DNA from: Takakia lepidozioides
Lineage: Eukaryota > Streptophyta > Takakiopsida > Takakiales > Takakiaceae
Direction: 5' to 3'
NCBI GenBank assembly: GCA_030704615.1
Contig: CM060731.1
Location: forward strand, 63,840,756 to 63,904,755
DNA: 64,000 nt
How positions within the stretch are numbered: position 1 is the first letter of the stretch; each line of letters begins with the position of its first letter. Positions 1 to 11,213 of the stretch are shown piece after piece. Position numbers and translations under genes: made by a program. Below the pieces are notes generated by a model. It was not told the DNA's origin, did no database searches, and saw nothing but the letters and a program-made list of their open reading frames with translations.

Positions 1-1
1 C

Positions 2-225
2 ATCGAGGATGCAAAGGAAGTGTTCAACACTATGCAGGCTGAACAAGATGTGGTGTCGTGGAGTGCGATGCTTGCAGGGTATGCAGAGCAGGAGCGCGAA
101 ATGGAGGCTTTAGAGACCCATGAGCAAATGATGGGGGGAAGGGGTGAAGCCCAACCTCATAACGTTTGTATGCGTTTGCAATGCTGAGAGCCATGGTGGC
201 TCCCCTGACTGCATTGTAAGTGTTG
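2..225 (+). pseudogene. PPR protein fragment, frameshifted
   Basis: The first 150 bases read as a pentatricopeptide repeat of the plant PLS type, with the words KEVFNTM and DVVSWSAMLAGYAEQ. The frame then fails in the G-rich stretch near 135-145. One base over, the next frame continues with the expected GVKPNLITFVCV and NAESHGG pattern up to about 215. PPR proteins of this class bind organellar RNA, often for C-to-U editing. The fragment is cut by the window edge on the left and shows no downstream E or DYW domain, so I read it as a decayed or truncated copy. A GTAAGT follows at 216, so a donor site is possible. The family call is firm; the pseudogene call rests on one frameshift. Confidence 0.75.
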
Positions 226-560
226 CAACTGTTCGACTCTCTTCCATTTGTTTCTCAAGTGTCCATCTTTTGTCATCATAAAACAGTCTGGACTTGCCAG
301 GTTACTGAAGCTACCCTTCATTACGACTTATGAGTACATTCTCTCTTCCTCTCTTGTATCTTACTTTACATTGTCCAGGGTATTCTCTCTGAATACAGGA
401 AGTTGCAAGTGATTGGAGCACAAGGTAGGGCTTATGTATGTAGTCCCCAATGGTTGATGTCATGGTTGATGTCATGAAGCCAATGCATATCATTTAGACA
501 AGATTTTCTGTGATCTGATCCAACAAGTGGATGTGCGCAGCTTGAAATCTTAAGAACGTT
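226..560. other. intergenic, nothing recognised
   Basis: I see no coding pattern, RNA gene or repeat structure here. Confidence 0.5.
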
Positions 561-564
561 CCCT

Positions 565-800
565 GGGACTCTATTTTAGTATCTATTTCAGTATTTCAAA
601 ATTTCAATCAAGATTTTCAGTATTTCAGCGAGTTTTTTAGCAAGTATTTCAGTTTTTCAGCAAGTTTTTCAGTATTTCAGCGAGTTTTCAGGTATTTCAG
701 TATTTCAGCCAGTTTGTCAGCAAGTATATTGATATTTCAGCCAGTTCTTCAACAAGTATTTTAATATTTCAATGAGTATTTCAACAATCATTTCAATATT
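565..800. repeat. degenerate TATTTCAG minisatellite
   Basis: The words TATTTCAG, GTTTTTCAG and CAAGTATTTCAG recur about a dozen times, with spacer words such as CGAG and CAAG, giving a loose 10-25 base periodicity. It looks like a decayed tandem array. No protein is encoded. Confidence 0.7.
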
Positions 801-1412
801 TTAATAACTAGTAAATTGGAAGATCACTTTTGTAATATCATACATCAATATTTAATTCACACATCAATAAAGTTGTGCCAGGACCTATGTCCCCGAATTT
901 ATAAATAAATCAATCAATCAATTTTCCTCTTATGCAGAACATGTTTGACATATAATTCGAATATAAAGTAAACAGCCAACGTCCTTACAAAAAAGATTAA
1001 AATAAAATAAAATCGAATATGTGATATGCAATATGGTATATTTCAATATAATATTTTTAGGGAAATTTTCAACTTAAGAGTTGTAGGGTGGAGCCATTAC
1101 GCGACTAGCCGCTTGTTTTACTCCATTTCTACCACATTACTCTACAAAAGATATATTGTACGTGAAATATTACAACCCTAATTTTGTCCATGAAACAGTG
1201 TCACACCCCGGAATTCATGAGAGATATTACGAAGAAGAATGAAAGAAGAGTACGGCACAATATCCGACAAATAATCTACAACGGATTGCCGTTGATTGTG
1301 CATGGTGGTCCGCCACATGTGGCCCAGGTAGGGTACGTGTGCTACGGTGCTCTGCTCATCATATGAGTATAGGACACCCTAATGCCCTGACCTAATTTTC
1401 GCTTTCTTAAAA

Positions 1413-1592
1413 TCAAGCGTAGCTCAGCTGCTGGTAAGTGCACAGTGTGTCACCTCCGTGTTTGGGGGTTCGCCCCCCTGCCCTGCCCTGTCCATGTGTG
1501 GATGGTTCCTGACGGTATGTCTGGCTGTTGATCGTCCTGTAGGTCTCATGGCTCCCAGGTTTCCTCTTAAATTTAAAAAAAATAAAATCAAG
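1413..1592 (+). mobile_element. tRNA-derived SINE
   Basis: A tRNA-like head has an A box (TAGCTCAGCTGCTGGTAAG, near 1420) and a strong B box in a perfect arm (GGGGGTTCGCCCCC, near 1464). A non-tRNA body follows, ending in an A-rich tail near 1570-1590. The head cannot fold as a full tRNA with a CCA-adjacent stem, so it is a Pol III-derived SINE rather than a tRNA gene. Confidence 0.65.
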
Positions 1593-1919
1593 TCCCAGAC
1601 AGGAATTTTTACACGTTTTTTCCTCGGGCAGAGGGCTGTAATCGCAGATGACGGAATTCTGCCCCAGGTCAGCTATCCGCAAGGTCTTTACAACAGGTAA
1701 AATCCTGGCCCTGGGTCTTTCCTGGATTTTATGCCCCTTCCCTCGAACTCCGCCCTGGTGAGAGGCGCCTCAAAGTCCTGGGGCCAGGACTTGACCTAAC
1801 ACAAAAAGGCCGTAGACAAATATATCTCCATAAGTTCTTATTATGCAGTTGAGCAACACTTAGCAGCATTGGACTTGGTATATATATATGCGGACAATAT
1901 TCCCACAACAACAAGAAAT

Positions 1920-1990
1920 GTGCCAAGCTGGGATTTGAGCCCCATTGGCAGTGCGGACGCTATCCATCTAGGCAAGGCAACCCATTGGAA
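1920..1990 (-). mobile_element. possible tRNA-like SINE head
   Basis: On the minus strand the words TGCCTAGATGGATAGCG and GGGCTCAAATCCC lie at A-box and B-box spacing. No body or tail could be defined, so this is only a candidate. Confidence 0.3.
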
Positions 1991-2619
1991 AGTTAGCCAT
2001 GGCTGACGGAACAATAAGGCCGGTAGGTAGGTAAATATACCTTGTGAAGGGTACCGCATGTTGGTAGCTGGTTAACTTTAGCCAGCCATCACTGACTGTG
2101 GTTAACTAGAATGAATTCTATTATGCAGTGCTGACTATATTTGTAGAAGTCTGAAGGACCCTAAGAAAATACGGCCACTGAAGAAATGGGTCCAGGCTGC
2201 CCATCCACTAATAAGCTAGAACCGCTATGGCGTCGCCCACAGAACCTGCGGGTCCAGCTGGGCTGGCCATCTGGATGAGAGTGTTGAGGAATACTTGGGG
2301 CTCCCTAAAAGAATCCCGGGCAGAGGAGATCTGGTCGGCGCATCTCCACCCATCCGTTTACATCTAAAAACGTTCGGGCAACTTCTACTCCAAAAATGTT
2401 CAAAATTTGTGGGGATGTGCAAAAGAGAGCTGAAGTTTTATTTAATTTTGCAAAATTGAGGGGCCCCAAATACTTACAAGTATTTTAGAAAATTATTTGT
2501 GTAGCACGGCCTCTTTTGTATTCCCTAGACTTATATGATGAGAAGGGCATCCTAGCACATGTGGCGGACCACCATGTTTAAATTTACCGCAGAAGGAAAT
2601 CAGTTTCACCAGCTAAACT

Positions 2620-2770
2620 AGTTGGGTGTTTGTGCCGTGCATGTGCATAGCCAAGGGGATCAAGGGTTCAAAGTGTCCACCTTCCAAGGGAAGGCAGTAA
2701 TCCTTGGGGATGAAGTGACACTAAGGTAACCTCACCCAATTCCCACACCCCACTTAACACTGTCACCTAT
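2620..2770 (+). mobile_element. SINE family A, degraded copy 1
   Basis: The body shares GTGTCCACCTTCC, GGGAAGGCAGTAA and GGGGATGAAGTGAC with the copies at 17933-18112 and 63118-63240. The B box is recognisable (AGGGTTCAAAG); the A box is decayed. This is the most diverged of the three copies. Confidence 0.6.
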
Positions 2771-2965
2771 AAAAGCCCCCATTCCATTAAAGCATTGCCA
2801 ATCCGATGCAGGTAAAAACACATGTTTACATCATTGGATGAAGAATCATAGGATGGATTGGAGGATGAGTGTGCTAACATGAATTGGTGAGTCTACTTCT
2901 AACCAGGTAAAAATTCATAACTAACTTGTACCTACTCCAAATTTTTTGAAACGGTTCCAAATGCC

Positions 2966-3287
2966 CATAGTTAGGAGGTTCTTTGATTCAGCTACAAACC
3001 TCCGGAGGTTATCAAGAAGGTTATATGGATATGTGGTTCTCCAAAAAACAACGAACCGGCAAAGGCTCATAACCGTCGGTTACATAGTTTTGAGATAACC
3101 AGCCTGAAAACCGTCAAAGATCAGCCAAAACCGCCTGTTCTTTGAGGTTTTTACAATTAATCAGAACTGGTGGTTCTTTCCATAAAAAATATCAGAACAA
3201 ACCAGAACCGGAGGTTCTTTGATCTTTTGATTTTGTGAAAACCGGAACCGGAGGTTATGAGAGAAATCAAATAACCGCCCAACACTG
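2966..3287. mobile_element. hAT-type MITE, diverged copy
   Basis: The right end reads AAATAACCGCCCAACACTG, the same as the intact copy at 62669-63025. The left end (CATAGTTAGGAGGTTCTTTG) is a diverged match to the inverse of that terminus. Flanking 8-mers caaatgcc (2958-2965) and caaattac (3288-3295) agree at 6 of 8 positions, as expected for an old 8-bp target duplication. The interior is packed with ACCGG and GGTT words and has no coding capacity. hAT elements make 8-bp duplications. Confidence 0.65.
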
Positions 3288-3345
3288 CAAATTACGGCCC
3301 TTTTCCGGGCAGGGGGTCACTTTTCCCGGGGAGGCTAAAAAAGGG

Positions 3346-3360
3346 TGCATTTAAGGGTTA
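3346..3360. mobile_element. piggyBac-like terminal repeat with TTAA
   Basis: GCATTTAAGGG is followed directly by TTAA. Read on the other strand this is TTAACCCTTAAATGC, the form of a piggyBac-superfamily end at its TTAA target. The same 15 bases occur at 20998-21012. I did not find the partner end. Confidence 0.4.
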
Positions 3361-4256
3361 AAAAATACCTTAGGGCAGCTATGTGTCAGATCAAGGTAAT
3401 TTTGCTCCTTTAAAAAGGAAGGAGAGGTTTGTACGTGTCAACAAACAGACTGGACGATAAGAGAAAACGAACTTTTTGTTTTCGTTTACAACATAGACGA
3501 CTTATGTGATATATTGAACTGCGAGATGCTGTGTAAGGTGACATGTTAGGTGTTTTGAGTGCTCTGTTGGGATTCTATACTCCTAGTTAAGCAAGCATTG
3601 CCTTCACTTACCTTGACAATACCCAGCATCATAGAGACGAGCATTGCCAATGGCAATCTTGTTCATGCATTGATTACAACACTGGCATCAACAGAAACCC
3701 AAAAAGCAAGATGTTGATCCCAGGAGTGTAACATTACTTTTCTAGCTGATAAGGGAATGCATCATAAAGGGTAGAAGGTAGAGACATAAATGGTTGGACA
3801 TTGTCAGCCCAACAAGGATTTTGCGCAACTTGACGACGAAGCAAAATGTTGATACCAGCAGTGCCAAGTATGTAGCCGACAAGGAATGCATCACATTGGC
3901 TACAGCAGAATGCAAGGCAATGTTGAAGAAACAGGGCATAGACCTAAATATAGAGAGAGTTGATCCAACTAACTACTCGTCACAAGAAAACAGAATCATA
4001 TTGCTACAAAACTTTACACAAATGTTGATAGCAGTCTGCATTGCTAACACTGCTAAAGAGTGTCTATCCTCAGAGGCCATGTGAACACAGGATCCTCTCA
4101 ACCCAGTAGTGAAGGTACTAGCTTCATCAAAGAATGTACATTCATCTCCGGTTAAGACCATATCAGCAGATGAACATTGCATTAGAATGTAAAATATGGG
4201 GTGGAAAGTACATAGACACAAAATATCTACATCCGATTTCAATACTTTGGAACCTT
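3361..4256. other. intergenic, unexplained
   Basis: I see no recognisable gene. Short related words (AAATGTTGAT followed by CCAG, ACCAG or AGCAG) recur near 3710, 3843 and 4020, suggesting an old local duplication. A weak open stretch on the plus strand (3794-4084) has no family resemblance I can name. Confidence 0.4.
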
Positions 4257-7054
4257 TTAAACAGTGTCGCTCCTGCTTAAGAATTTCTTTGCAAAACGGC
4301 CCAAAAACCCACCATGAGGTGGCTTGTCATCCGTGCTTTTGTCTTTCAAATCTGTCTTTTCATGGAAGTCCTTTGCAATAGCCTCAACCTCTTCTTTTGC
4401 TCTCTCTCCCATCCCAGGAGCTTTCACATCAGAGTTTACATTAATGTCTCGGCTGGTGCTATCCCCTCCTTCCTGAACCCCATAACATAGTTACAACTTT
4501 TAAATCATGTGAACATTGTACCATCTACAGAAATACATCTGTCCCTCACCTTCTCTTCATCAGAATACTTCCCAAGGGGTTGGGGGATGGCACCAAAGGC
4601 TGTCCTACCAAGAGTTTGGACAAACTCCAGCGCAAATGGGCAGACCAGAGTAGCATGCAAATCACTGACGTCCATTTCCTGAGTACCAAGTTCCTTGTGC
4701 TCCTGTAAGGACCCATGTACTACACATGCTGTAGATGTTTTAAGACTCAATCAAAACCAGCTGTTTCATTCGCAAGGGAGTAAAATGTTGGAGAAATGGA
4801 CCTGAGTGGCGACCGGAGTCTTCTCGTCAATCTGATGTGAAGCTTTAGGAACCTGGCCTACAGATCCCTCTGAGTCTGCCTGGTACCCAGTGCCCAGCTC
4901 GGTGTTATCCACAGTCTTATTTGCTGGTTCCACTGCTGGTTGCCCGCTAACCTGAACCACATAAATAAGATCATGATTGTGAAGAGCAGATCAAAATAAA
5001 AAACCCAGTATCACCCAGACGTTATCCTGAGTGTGTTTCCTCGAGTATCCTGAAAGGGTTGCACTCCCATAAATTAGAGAATCACCTGCTACATAGATTA
5101 CCTCTGTTGGCTCGAGTGTTCCATCTCCCTTCCTGCCTTCTTCTTTTTGGCCTGGTAAAGAACCAGAGTCTTCCTCCGCTCCAGACCCCACTGCACCCCC
5201 TTTCACAAAGACCTTTTTCACCTTTGTAAGCAAACCAGGTTGGGCGGCAGGTGCTGGTGCAACACCTGTAAGTTCTGGATGAGGATCCCCACTCCCTTTT
5301 CCCTTTGCTTTGTCTTCAGCAAGTTGGAACCTTCCTCTCAACTTTTGAAACATAGAAGGCTGGGCATCTTCCTCCACTGTCACAGTACTTGTCAGGTTTG
5401 GATTATGATGTGTCTCTGGCTCTGAAGTTTTGGTCTCTGGCACATTGGTTGCTGCATCAGCCATTTTCAAGGATAATTAGTGGTAAGCAGATCTGGCAGA
5501 ACCATAGCATTGAACCATAAGGATCTGGCTTCAAACTATGTGTCCAACTTGCATCATTTCTTTGAGCTACTGTCTGTATGCTGTATGAGTTCTCATTGGT
5601 ATACAGCCTGGCTGGGGTTCACAAATTTTGCTACTGCTTTCCACTGCTAAAATAGAAGGAATTCCCATCATTTGGATAGCGAAATGAGGATTGACTCATC
5701 ATCTCAAATCTAAAGCTGTTAACCCAAGTACCAGAAGGAAACAAAGTAGGATGCCACCCTGGCCAAGAACATGACAAAAGTGTACAGCAATGCTTCCATG
5801 GCTCTATCATATGGTTCCTCATGATGCTAATCTGCAGTCAGCAGAATTCCACTAAAAGGTCAGGACGAGTTGCTAAGATAATGTCCATCTAAAGCTTGAC
5901 CTACACACTAATTCCAGCTCTAAACCAATTTTTCCCATTCCAACTCTTGCAGACTATTAGACATCCCAACCCGAATTCAACTTCTTGTATTTGCTTATGG
6001 AGGAGAAACCAGTTGACAGTAGGCTTTCTGCAGCGCAAGTGATTGGGCTTGAATTGTGGGAAAGAGAGAAGGGAGAGGGGGAGGGAGACCTCAGCTAAAT
6101 GTAAACTTCAACTATGATGTACCTTGGACTTCGACCTCTCTGGCTGTGAGTGCACTCACTAGTATAGGAAATTCCCACCCAACAGCGGACAGCAATATCA
6201 TTGCAGCAAAGAGAGTATATCATTTGCGGAAATCATAGTGCCAGCACAATGTTGACTCAAGCATTGCTCTTGTGGTTCTTTCCTAAGACGCAAATAAAGG
6301 GCCATTGAGAACCACGGTCAGGAAACGAAAGCATCTTGGAGACCTCACTTCTACATCAATCAGATCTACTTTATTTAACTCCATGATCAGACCCTTTCAT
6401 ATTGACACTGACCTCCAGGGCTGTCATCTTTACTTTCTGCAGGGAGTTCCTTGGCTTCCCCTGAGGGAGAGACATCATCGTCTTCTTCAGCTTTATTCGT
6501 CAGGCCTGTTGAGTCATCTCCTGCAAGAAAGCCACATCGTATCTACTATGAGCAGGTTTAGCCTTAGTTACTCTTTCCTTCCCCTCGCCTCCAAGTTTCC
6601 CCTCACTGTGGAGCCAAACAGTCTGTAATAGTCGCTCTGAAGATAAAGATTGATGTTAGCTTCAATGTATCTGATGAACAGCAATCGACACCGGCCAGAA
6701 AAGCTTTGTGTGCTCTATATCACACACCAGGACAAACTCCACAGAAGTCTTTGCAAAGTTTCCATAGTAATTCCCGAAAGCATGCTATCCTGAAATGGAG
6801 CGTCGAGAAGACGGATTTGGAGAAGACTACTGTGGTATATAGAACATCGGAACTCTTTTTTCACAGGAAGTAGATACTTCGACCAACATGCTACAGGCAA
6901 GAGCCGGTCGAGAAAACGGAAGTCGTAAAAAAGATTTGATGTAATTACCTTCCACTTTAGACTCCACCTGCACGGCGGGGACTCCAGGATCTACGTGACT
7001 TTCCCGGCTCTCGACCTCCGACGCACCATCTGATGTCTGAAGAGGCTCTGCCAT
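4257..7054 (-). CDS. unrecognised hydrophilic protein, six exons, 360 aa
   Basis: I assemble six minus-strand exons: 7054-6949, 6520-6413, 5451-5102, 4951-4802, 4702-4550 and 4472-4257. All have GT-AG borders and the phases match at every junction (1, 1, 0, 0, 0), so the model is well supported although the family is not recognised. The start is the ATG at 7054 in a good context (GGAATGGCAG); the stop is TAA at 4259-4257. The protein is acidic, rich in E, D, S, P and K, and has no signal peptide or membrane segment. Three short basic amphipathic stretches stand out: MFQKLRGRFQ and LLTKVKKVFVK in exon 3, and GGFLGRFAKKFLSR at the C-terminus. Such a pattern could bind a membrane or nucleic acid, but this is inference. 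A role in stress protection, as in disordered LEA-like proteins, is possible and unproven. The third-exon acceptor is weak in pyrimidines. The 961-base second intron could hide another phase 1-1 exon. Confidence 0.7.
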
Positions 7055-8018
7055 TCCTTCCAACTTTCAAACTACCGATTCAAAGCACGCTGCACACGAG
7101 ATTGAGAGAGGAAGAGACAGAGAAAAGTTCGAAACGATTGTCACCAGGAACAAAGACAGAGCAGCCAAAGCCGATGTATGAAAGCAGATCGAAATTGCGT
7201 GTCTGAATCGATCGAGGAAGGAAGTAGAAGCGAGTCTCGTCTTTGAAAGACGCCTTCCCAGAATTGAGAAGAGGGAGAGGCAAAGCTACTTACTGCATAC
7301 GTGGCAAACAACTGGCCCCCGAAACATTGACCCGCCGAAAATAAGATCGTAACGTCGTTGTTTTACCGTACAATCGAACCACAATCCAACAGGTGGCATG
7401 GCGCCATGACTGCCGCGCTGGACCCACTCAACAGTAGGCCCCCCTGACTGCCAAGTGCCGGTATTCCGTATGGGCTCCGCAAACTTGAGACGCAGCAACC
7501 GGCCAGTAGAATTGGCTAAACTAGCACGAGCGTGGCGAAACTATTAAGCAAAATCCGGTGCCACGTGCGCACCTCATCTCTTGCCACGTATCGGATCAAA
7601 AGCTCCTCGCCTCGTGGCAAAGGCTGGAATAGTGTTTTTTGATTTTTTCATCAACGATGTGGATGAATGAAGATATAGGAAATGCGGATGAATTTTAAGT
7701 AAGCATCACTCTCTACAGATATTCCATCCTCTCCCACGTAATATTCTCTTGATACTTCTCACATAATAGAGGTTCTGAGCTCAAATCCACATGGCCTCAT
7801 GGAGAGGCAAATAGCTGATGGTCGGTAAAGAAAAACCTGCCATAACAAAGGGCTGTTATAGTCAGTTGAGCCAAAAGCATCCACCCTAAGCTGTGGCTGC
7901 AGTAGAAAAGCGCAGCCGCCGTCGGCGGCTGTAGGCTCTTTGCGTGTGTGTAAAGCTGCGAGAGAGAGAGAGAGAGAGAGAAGTGAGAAGCAGAGATTCG
8001 TGGCTCGGAGCAGCAGTC
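7055..8018. promoter_or_regulatory. divergent promoter region between the unknown gene and NDPK
   Basis: Two genes start in opposite directions 964 bases apart. The interval contains a G-box core CACGTG at 7562-7567, two further CCACGTA-type words (near 7583 and 7735), and a GA microsatellite at about 7959-7981 just upstream of the NDPK start. Plant bZIP/bHLH factors bind G-boxes and BPC factors bind GA repeats. Use of these sites here is inference. No clear TATA box was seen. Confidence 0.45.
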
Positions 8019-11000
8019 ATGGCCGATGAGGTCACCTTCATCATGATCAAGCCCGATGGAGTGCAAAGAGGCTTGGTATGTTGTGATTTCGAACCGGTTT
8101 ATTAGGTATTGAGGGATTGTTTCCGAGGCGGTCTTGCTCTCAGAATTTTTTGCTTTGCTCATATTGTGCTACCTTCCGCCCGCATTCGTCTGTTACTTAT
8201 TTCTTACCTGTTTCTTCTCTGGGTTTGTGGTGCATTTGGTAATATGTGTTGCTAGGTTACCTGGAGATTTGCATGGCTGGTTGGTCTGTGTGGCCCAATC
8301 TGTACATGGGTTGCTATGCCGTGGGAGGAGGATGGTTTTGAATTTGTTCGTTGGTGAGTAGTGCTGTTGCTGGAGAATGGAGAGAGATTGATCTTGACTC
8401 CACTAATCTCCTGTTTTCTATAGCTACAGTGAGGCCGTGTTTGTGGCAAATAGGCTCAAGTTATCGGTTCTATGCGGATTTGTGGGCGAAACTGTAGAGA
8501 GTCAGTTAGTCTGAGCGGGAAACTTCCGTTTTGAATTTTTTTAGGGAGATCGTTTTGAGCTTCTCTTGCCCCGGAATGTCATTCGTTTGGTTCTAGCATA
8601 GTAGACCTTCGCTCCACCGGTGGAAATCGATATCATGTAGCATGATCTGCTAATCTCAGGATTATGCCAGAAGTATCAGTTAATCACCTCTGAAGTATTT
8701 GAGAACGTCAACCGAGGCTGTTTTATGCCTGTTTTTTTGTGTGTTTTCCGGGTGAATTGCGGTCCTTAACTGTGTGATACTGTGGAGTTTTCTGTATGAT
8801 TTTCACTTTTCTCTCCCTAATGTTAAACATCATGTATAATTGTTGTCTATTTTTTTCAACTGTGTTAGTCCTGGAGTTTCACCTCTGATCAACTAGTCAT
8901 CAGTTTTTCATGAGGTGAAAAATGGAACCTGTCTGCTGTTTTGTTTCCTTTCCAATCCCAGATGGGTGTTTACTTCCCCAAAATCACCCTTATTTTATTT
9001 GCTCTGCAGATTGGAGAGGTCATCTCACGGTTCGAGAAGAAGGGATACCACCTCAAAGGTGAGCATCTGGATGAACTGTGTCAGAGAAGACTAAAACCGG
9101 CCAATTGTTTGGGTGAGATTAGTGTGGCCACAAGTTTGGAAGATGGAGGCAATCTTTGTGTGCAAAGGAATTAGAGTCTGAGAGTCCTACAGTGGAAGCC
9201 TTGGTCTGTTTTGTCCATTCTTGGCCCCCACCGTTTCATGGCGGATCAACTGTTTTTCCTCATTGCAGCAGATCAAGATTCGTTCTGGTGAGACAGCTAT
9301 ATGCTCTCTGTATGAAAACCTACTCACTGTTTTTGTGAAGGAGGTGAGGGTTAAGGTCAAAGTAGCCCTGTTATTATAATTCTCAAGGAATTCGTTTTTC
9401 TTTGGATGAGGCATGTAAGGGCACTCCACACCTGATCATACCCTTTGTCTATTTCTGCATTTGGGCTGATGAGACATCAATTTATAGTTATGTGTCTCTA
9501 AAGTATTGATGCATCTCAAGTTCTAAGGCCACTTGATTCCTGTTCGGCTGGAGTCAAACTGCTGTCATTGTGGCTTCTTTCAGTTCACACCAGTTGCCTT
9601 CATGAGAGTTTCGGTGGTGGAGTGAGGCAGTGGGGGGTGATGAAACATCAAAATACAGTTATCCCTGTCTGAGTCATCAGTGTGGATGCATCTTTTGCTG
9701 ACCCCATGGATTCCTGTCCTCATGCAGCCACACTGTTGTAACTTTTTGGGAGAGTATGCTTATGATTGGTCATGTTTGGCTCCTCAGGTAGGCAGTGGGG
9801 GGTGATGAAACATCAAAATACAGTTATCCCTGTCTGAATTATCAGTGTGGATGCATTTTTTGCTGACCCCATGGATTCCTGTCCTCATGCAGCCAAACTG
9901 TTGTTACTGTCTGATGCTATAGTTTGCGTCACAACTCATTGAAAGAGTATGATCACCATTGGTCATGCTTGGCTCTCAGGGAGGCAGTGGGGTGTGATGA
10001 CATATCAGGAAAACAGTAATCCCTGTCTGAATCCTTGGTCGGATATTTTTATGATCTGACCCCTTTGTTTCTTCCCTCCTGGTGAGAACAGTGGGAGCGA
10101 TGAAACATCAAAACACAGCTATCTGTTTGAATCATAGCTTTTGATTTTCTTTGCTGCATGAATTCTTCATAGTACTGCTACTTGCTAGAGCTATTCCCAG
10201 AGATTTCAAGGTGGATAGTGTGGCCTCTCTCAGAATTAAAATTCAAGGAGAGACCTTCAATAGGGTAAACTTCTTTCCTGTGTCTTCCCCTCCTGCCTCC
10301 CAATGCAGGCCCTTCTGACAGAACAGAGATGCGTCTTTTCTTCATTTTTTAGTGGACTGACAGTGTATTTGTGTGCTACAACTTCAAAGCTATGAAGATG
10401 ATTCAGGTTGAGCGCTCATTTGCGGAGAAGCACTACTCAGACCTGTCGACAAAGCCCTTTTTTGGGTCACTGGTTGAGTACATCATCTCAGGCCCAGTTG
10501 TTGCCATGGTCTGGCAAGGAAAGAAGGTGGTAGCAACAGGTCGCAAGATCATTGGAGCCACAAATCCTAGTCAGGCTGATACAGGCACAATTCGTGGAGA
10601 CTTCTGCATTGACATTGGCAGGTGTGTTGATTCTGATGGGTATTTTCTGGGGAGGGGGGGAATTCATGGCAGTTGAAGCCAAAACTTGGTTACAAAGTTC
10701 TTCTGGTTAATTGTTGAGTTTCAACCTCCCTTGGAGTGTGAATTCATGCAGGCATGTGACAGTCCACAGGTGTTGAAAATCAAGAATGTAATGAAATGTT
10801 GTTATTCCTTTTGAACAGTCTGCAGCACTCGAAGGTTCTTTTCTTGGAATCTGTGAGAGGTTTTAGGTTCAATCCTTAAATCCTGTTGCTCCTGTATGCA
10901 ACCAATCTGTGCTGGTACCCTTTAAGAGCGCTCTGCTATTGTTCAGGTTTGTGGAGTCTGCTCTTATGAACCTTACTGGGTTTGTGGAATAAGAAACCCT

Positions 11001-11213
11001 GTAGACAATGTTTGTGATGCTAATGCCATGAGGTTTCTCTGGTGAAGGCATCCCTGGTGTCCTAATTTATGTTTGATGTGATTTGATGGGCAATGCAGGA
11101 ATGTGATCCATGGCAGTGATGCAGTCGAAAGTGCGCAGAAGGAAATTGCACTGTGGTTCCCGGACGGAATTACCAGTTGGCAGAGCAGCCTCAGCCCATG
11201 GATCTACGAGTAG
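8019..11213 (+). CDS. NDPK1: nucleoside diphosphate kinase, cytosolic type, 150 aa
   Basis: Nucleoside diphosphate kinase passes the gamma-phosphate of ATP to other NDPs through a phosphohistidine and so balances cellular NTP pools. Four exons (8019-8075, 9010-9058, 10390-10621, 11099-11213) join in matching phase to 150 residues, the usual length of the cytosolic plant enzyme, with no transit peptide. Seen in the sequence: [12 protein letters not shown] at the N-terminus, [11 protein letters not shown], the GTIRGDF nucleotide loop, and [12 protein letters not shown] carrying the active-site histidine (H117). The protein ends in WIYE, typical of plant NDPK1. A start at 8019 gives MADEVTF, the normal plant beginning. 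Introns are 0.9, 1.3 and 0.5 kb; the second carries a tandem repeat. It is transcribed away from the unknown gene at 4.3-7.1 kb. The assignment is firm. Confidence 0.95.
9455..10140. repeat. tandem repeat array in NDPK intron 2
   Basis: A unit of roughly 165-190 bases beginning GGCAGTGGGGGGTGATGAAA, followed by CATCAAAATACAGTTATCC, starts near 9624, 9790 and 9981, with a shorter copy near 10087 and a diverged one near 9460. The second and third units are nearly identical over about 100 bases, so the expansion is fairly recent. Confidence 0.8.

Noticed and set aside
1413-1480. A functional tRNA gene
   Set aside because: A and B boxes are good, but the acceptor and anticodon stems do not pair and a SINE-like body with an A-rich tail follows.
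5240-5425. Plus-strand frames across 4.2-7.1 kb as genes
   Set aside because: They are antisense shadows of minus-strand exons whose splice phases agree throughout.
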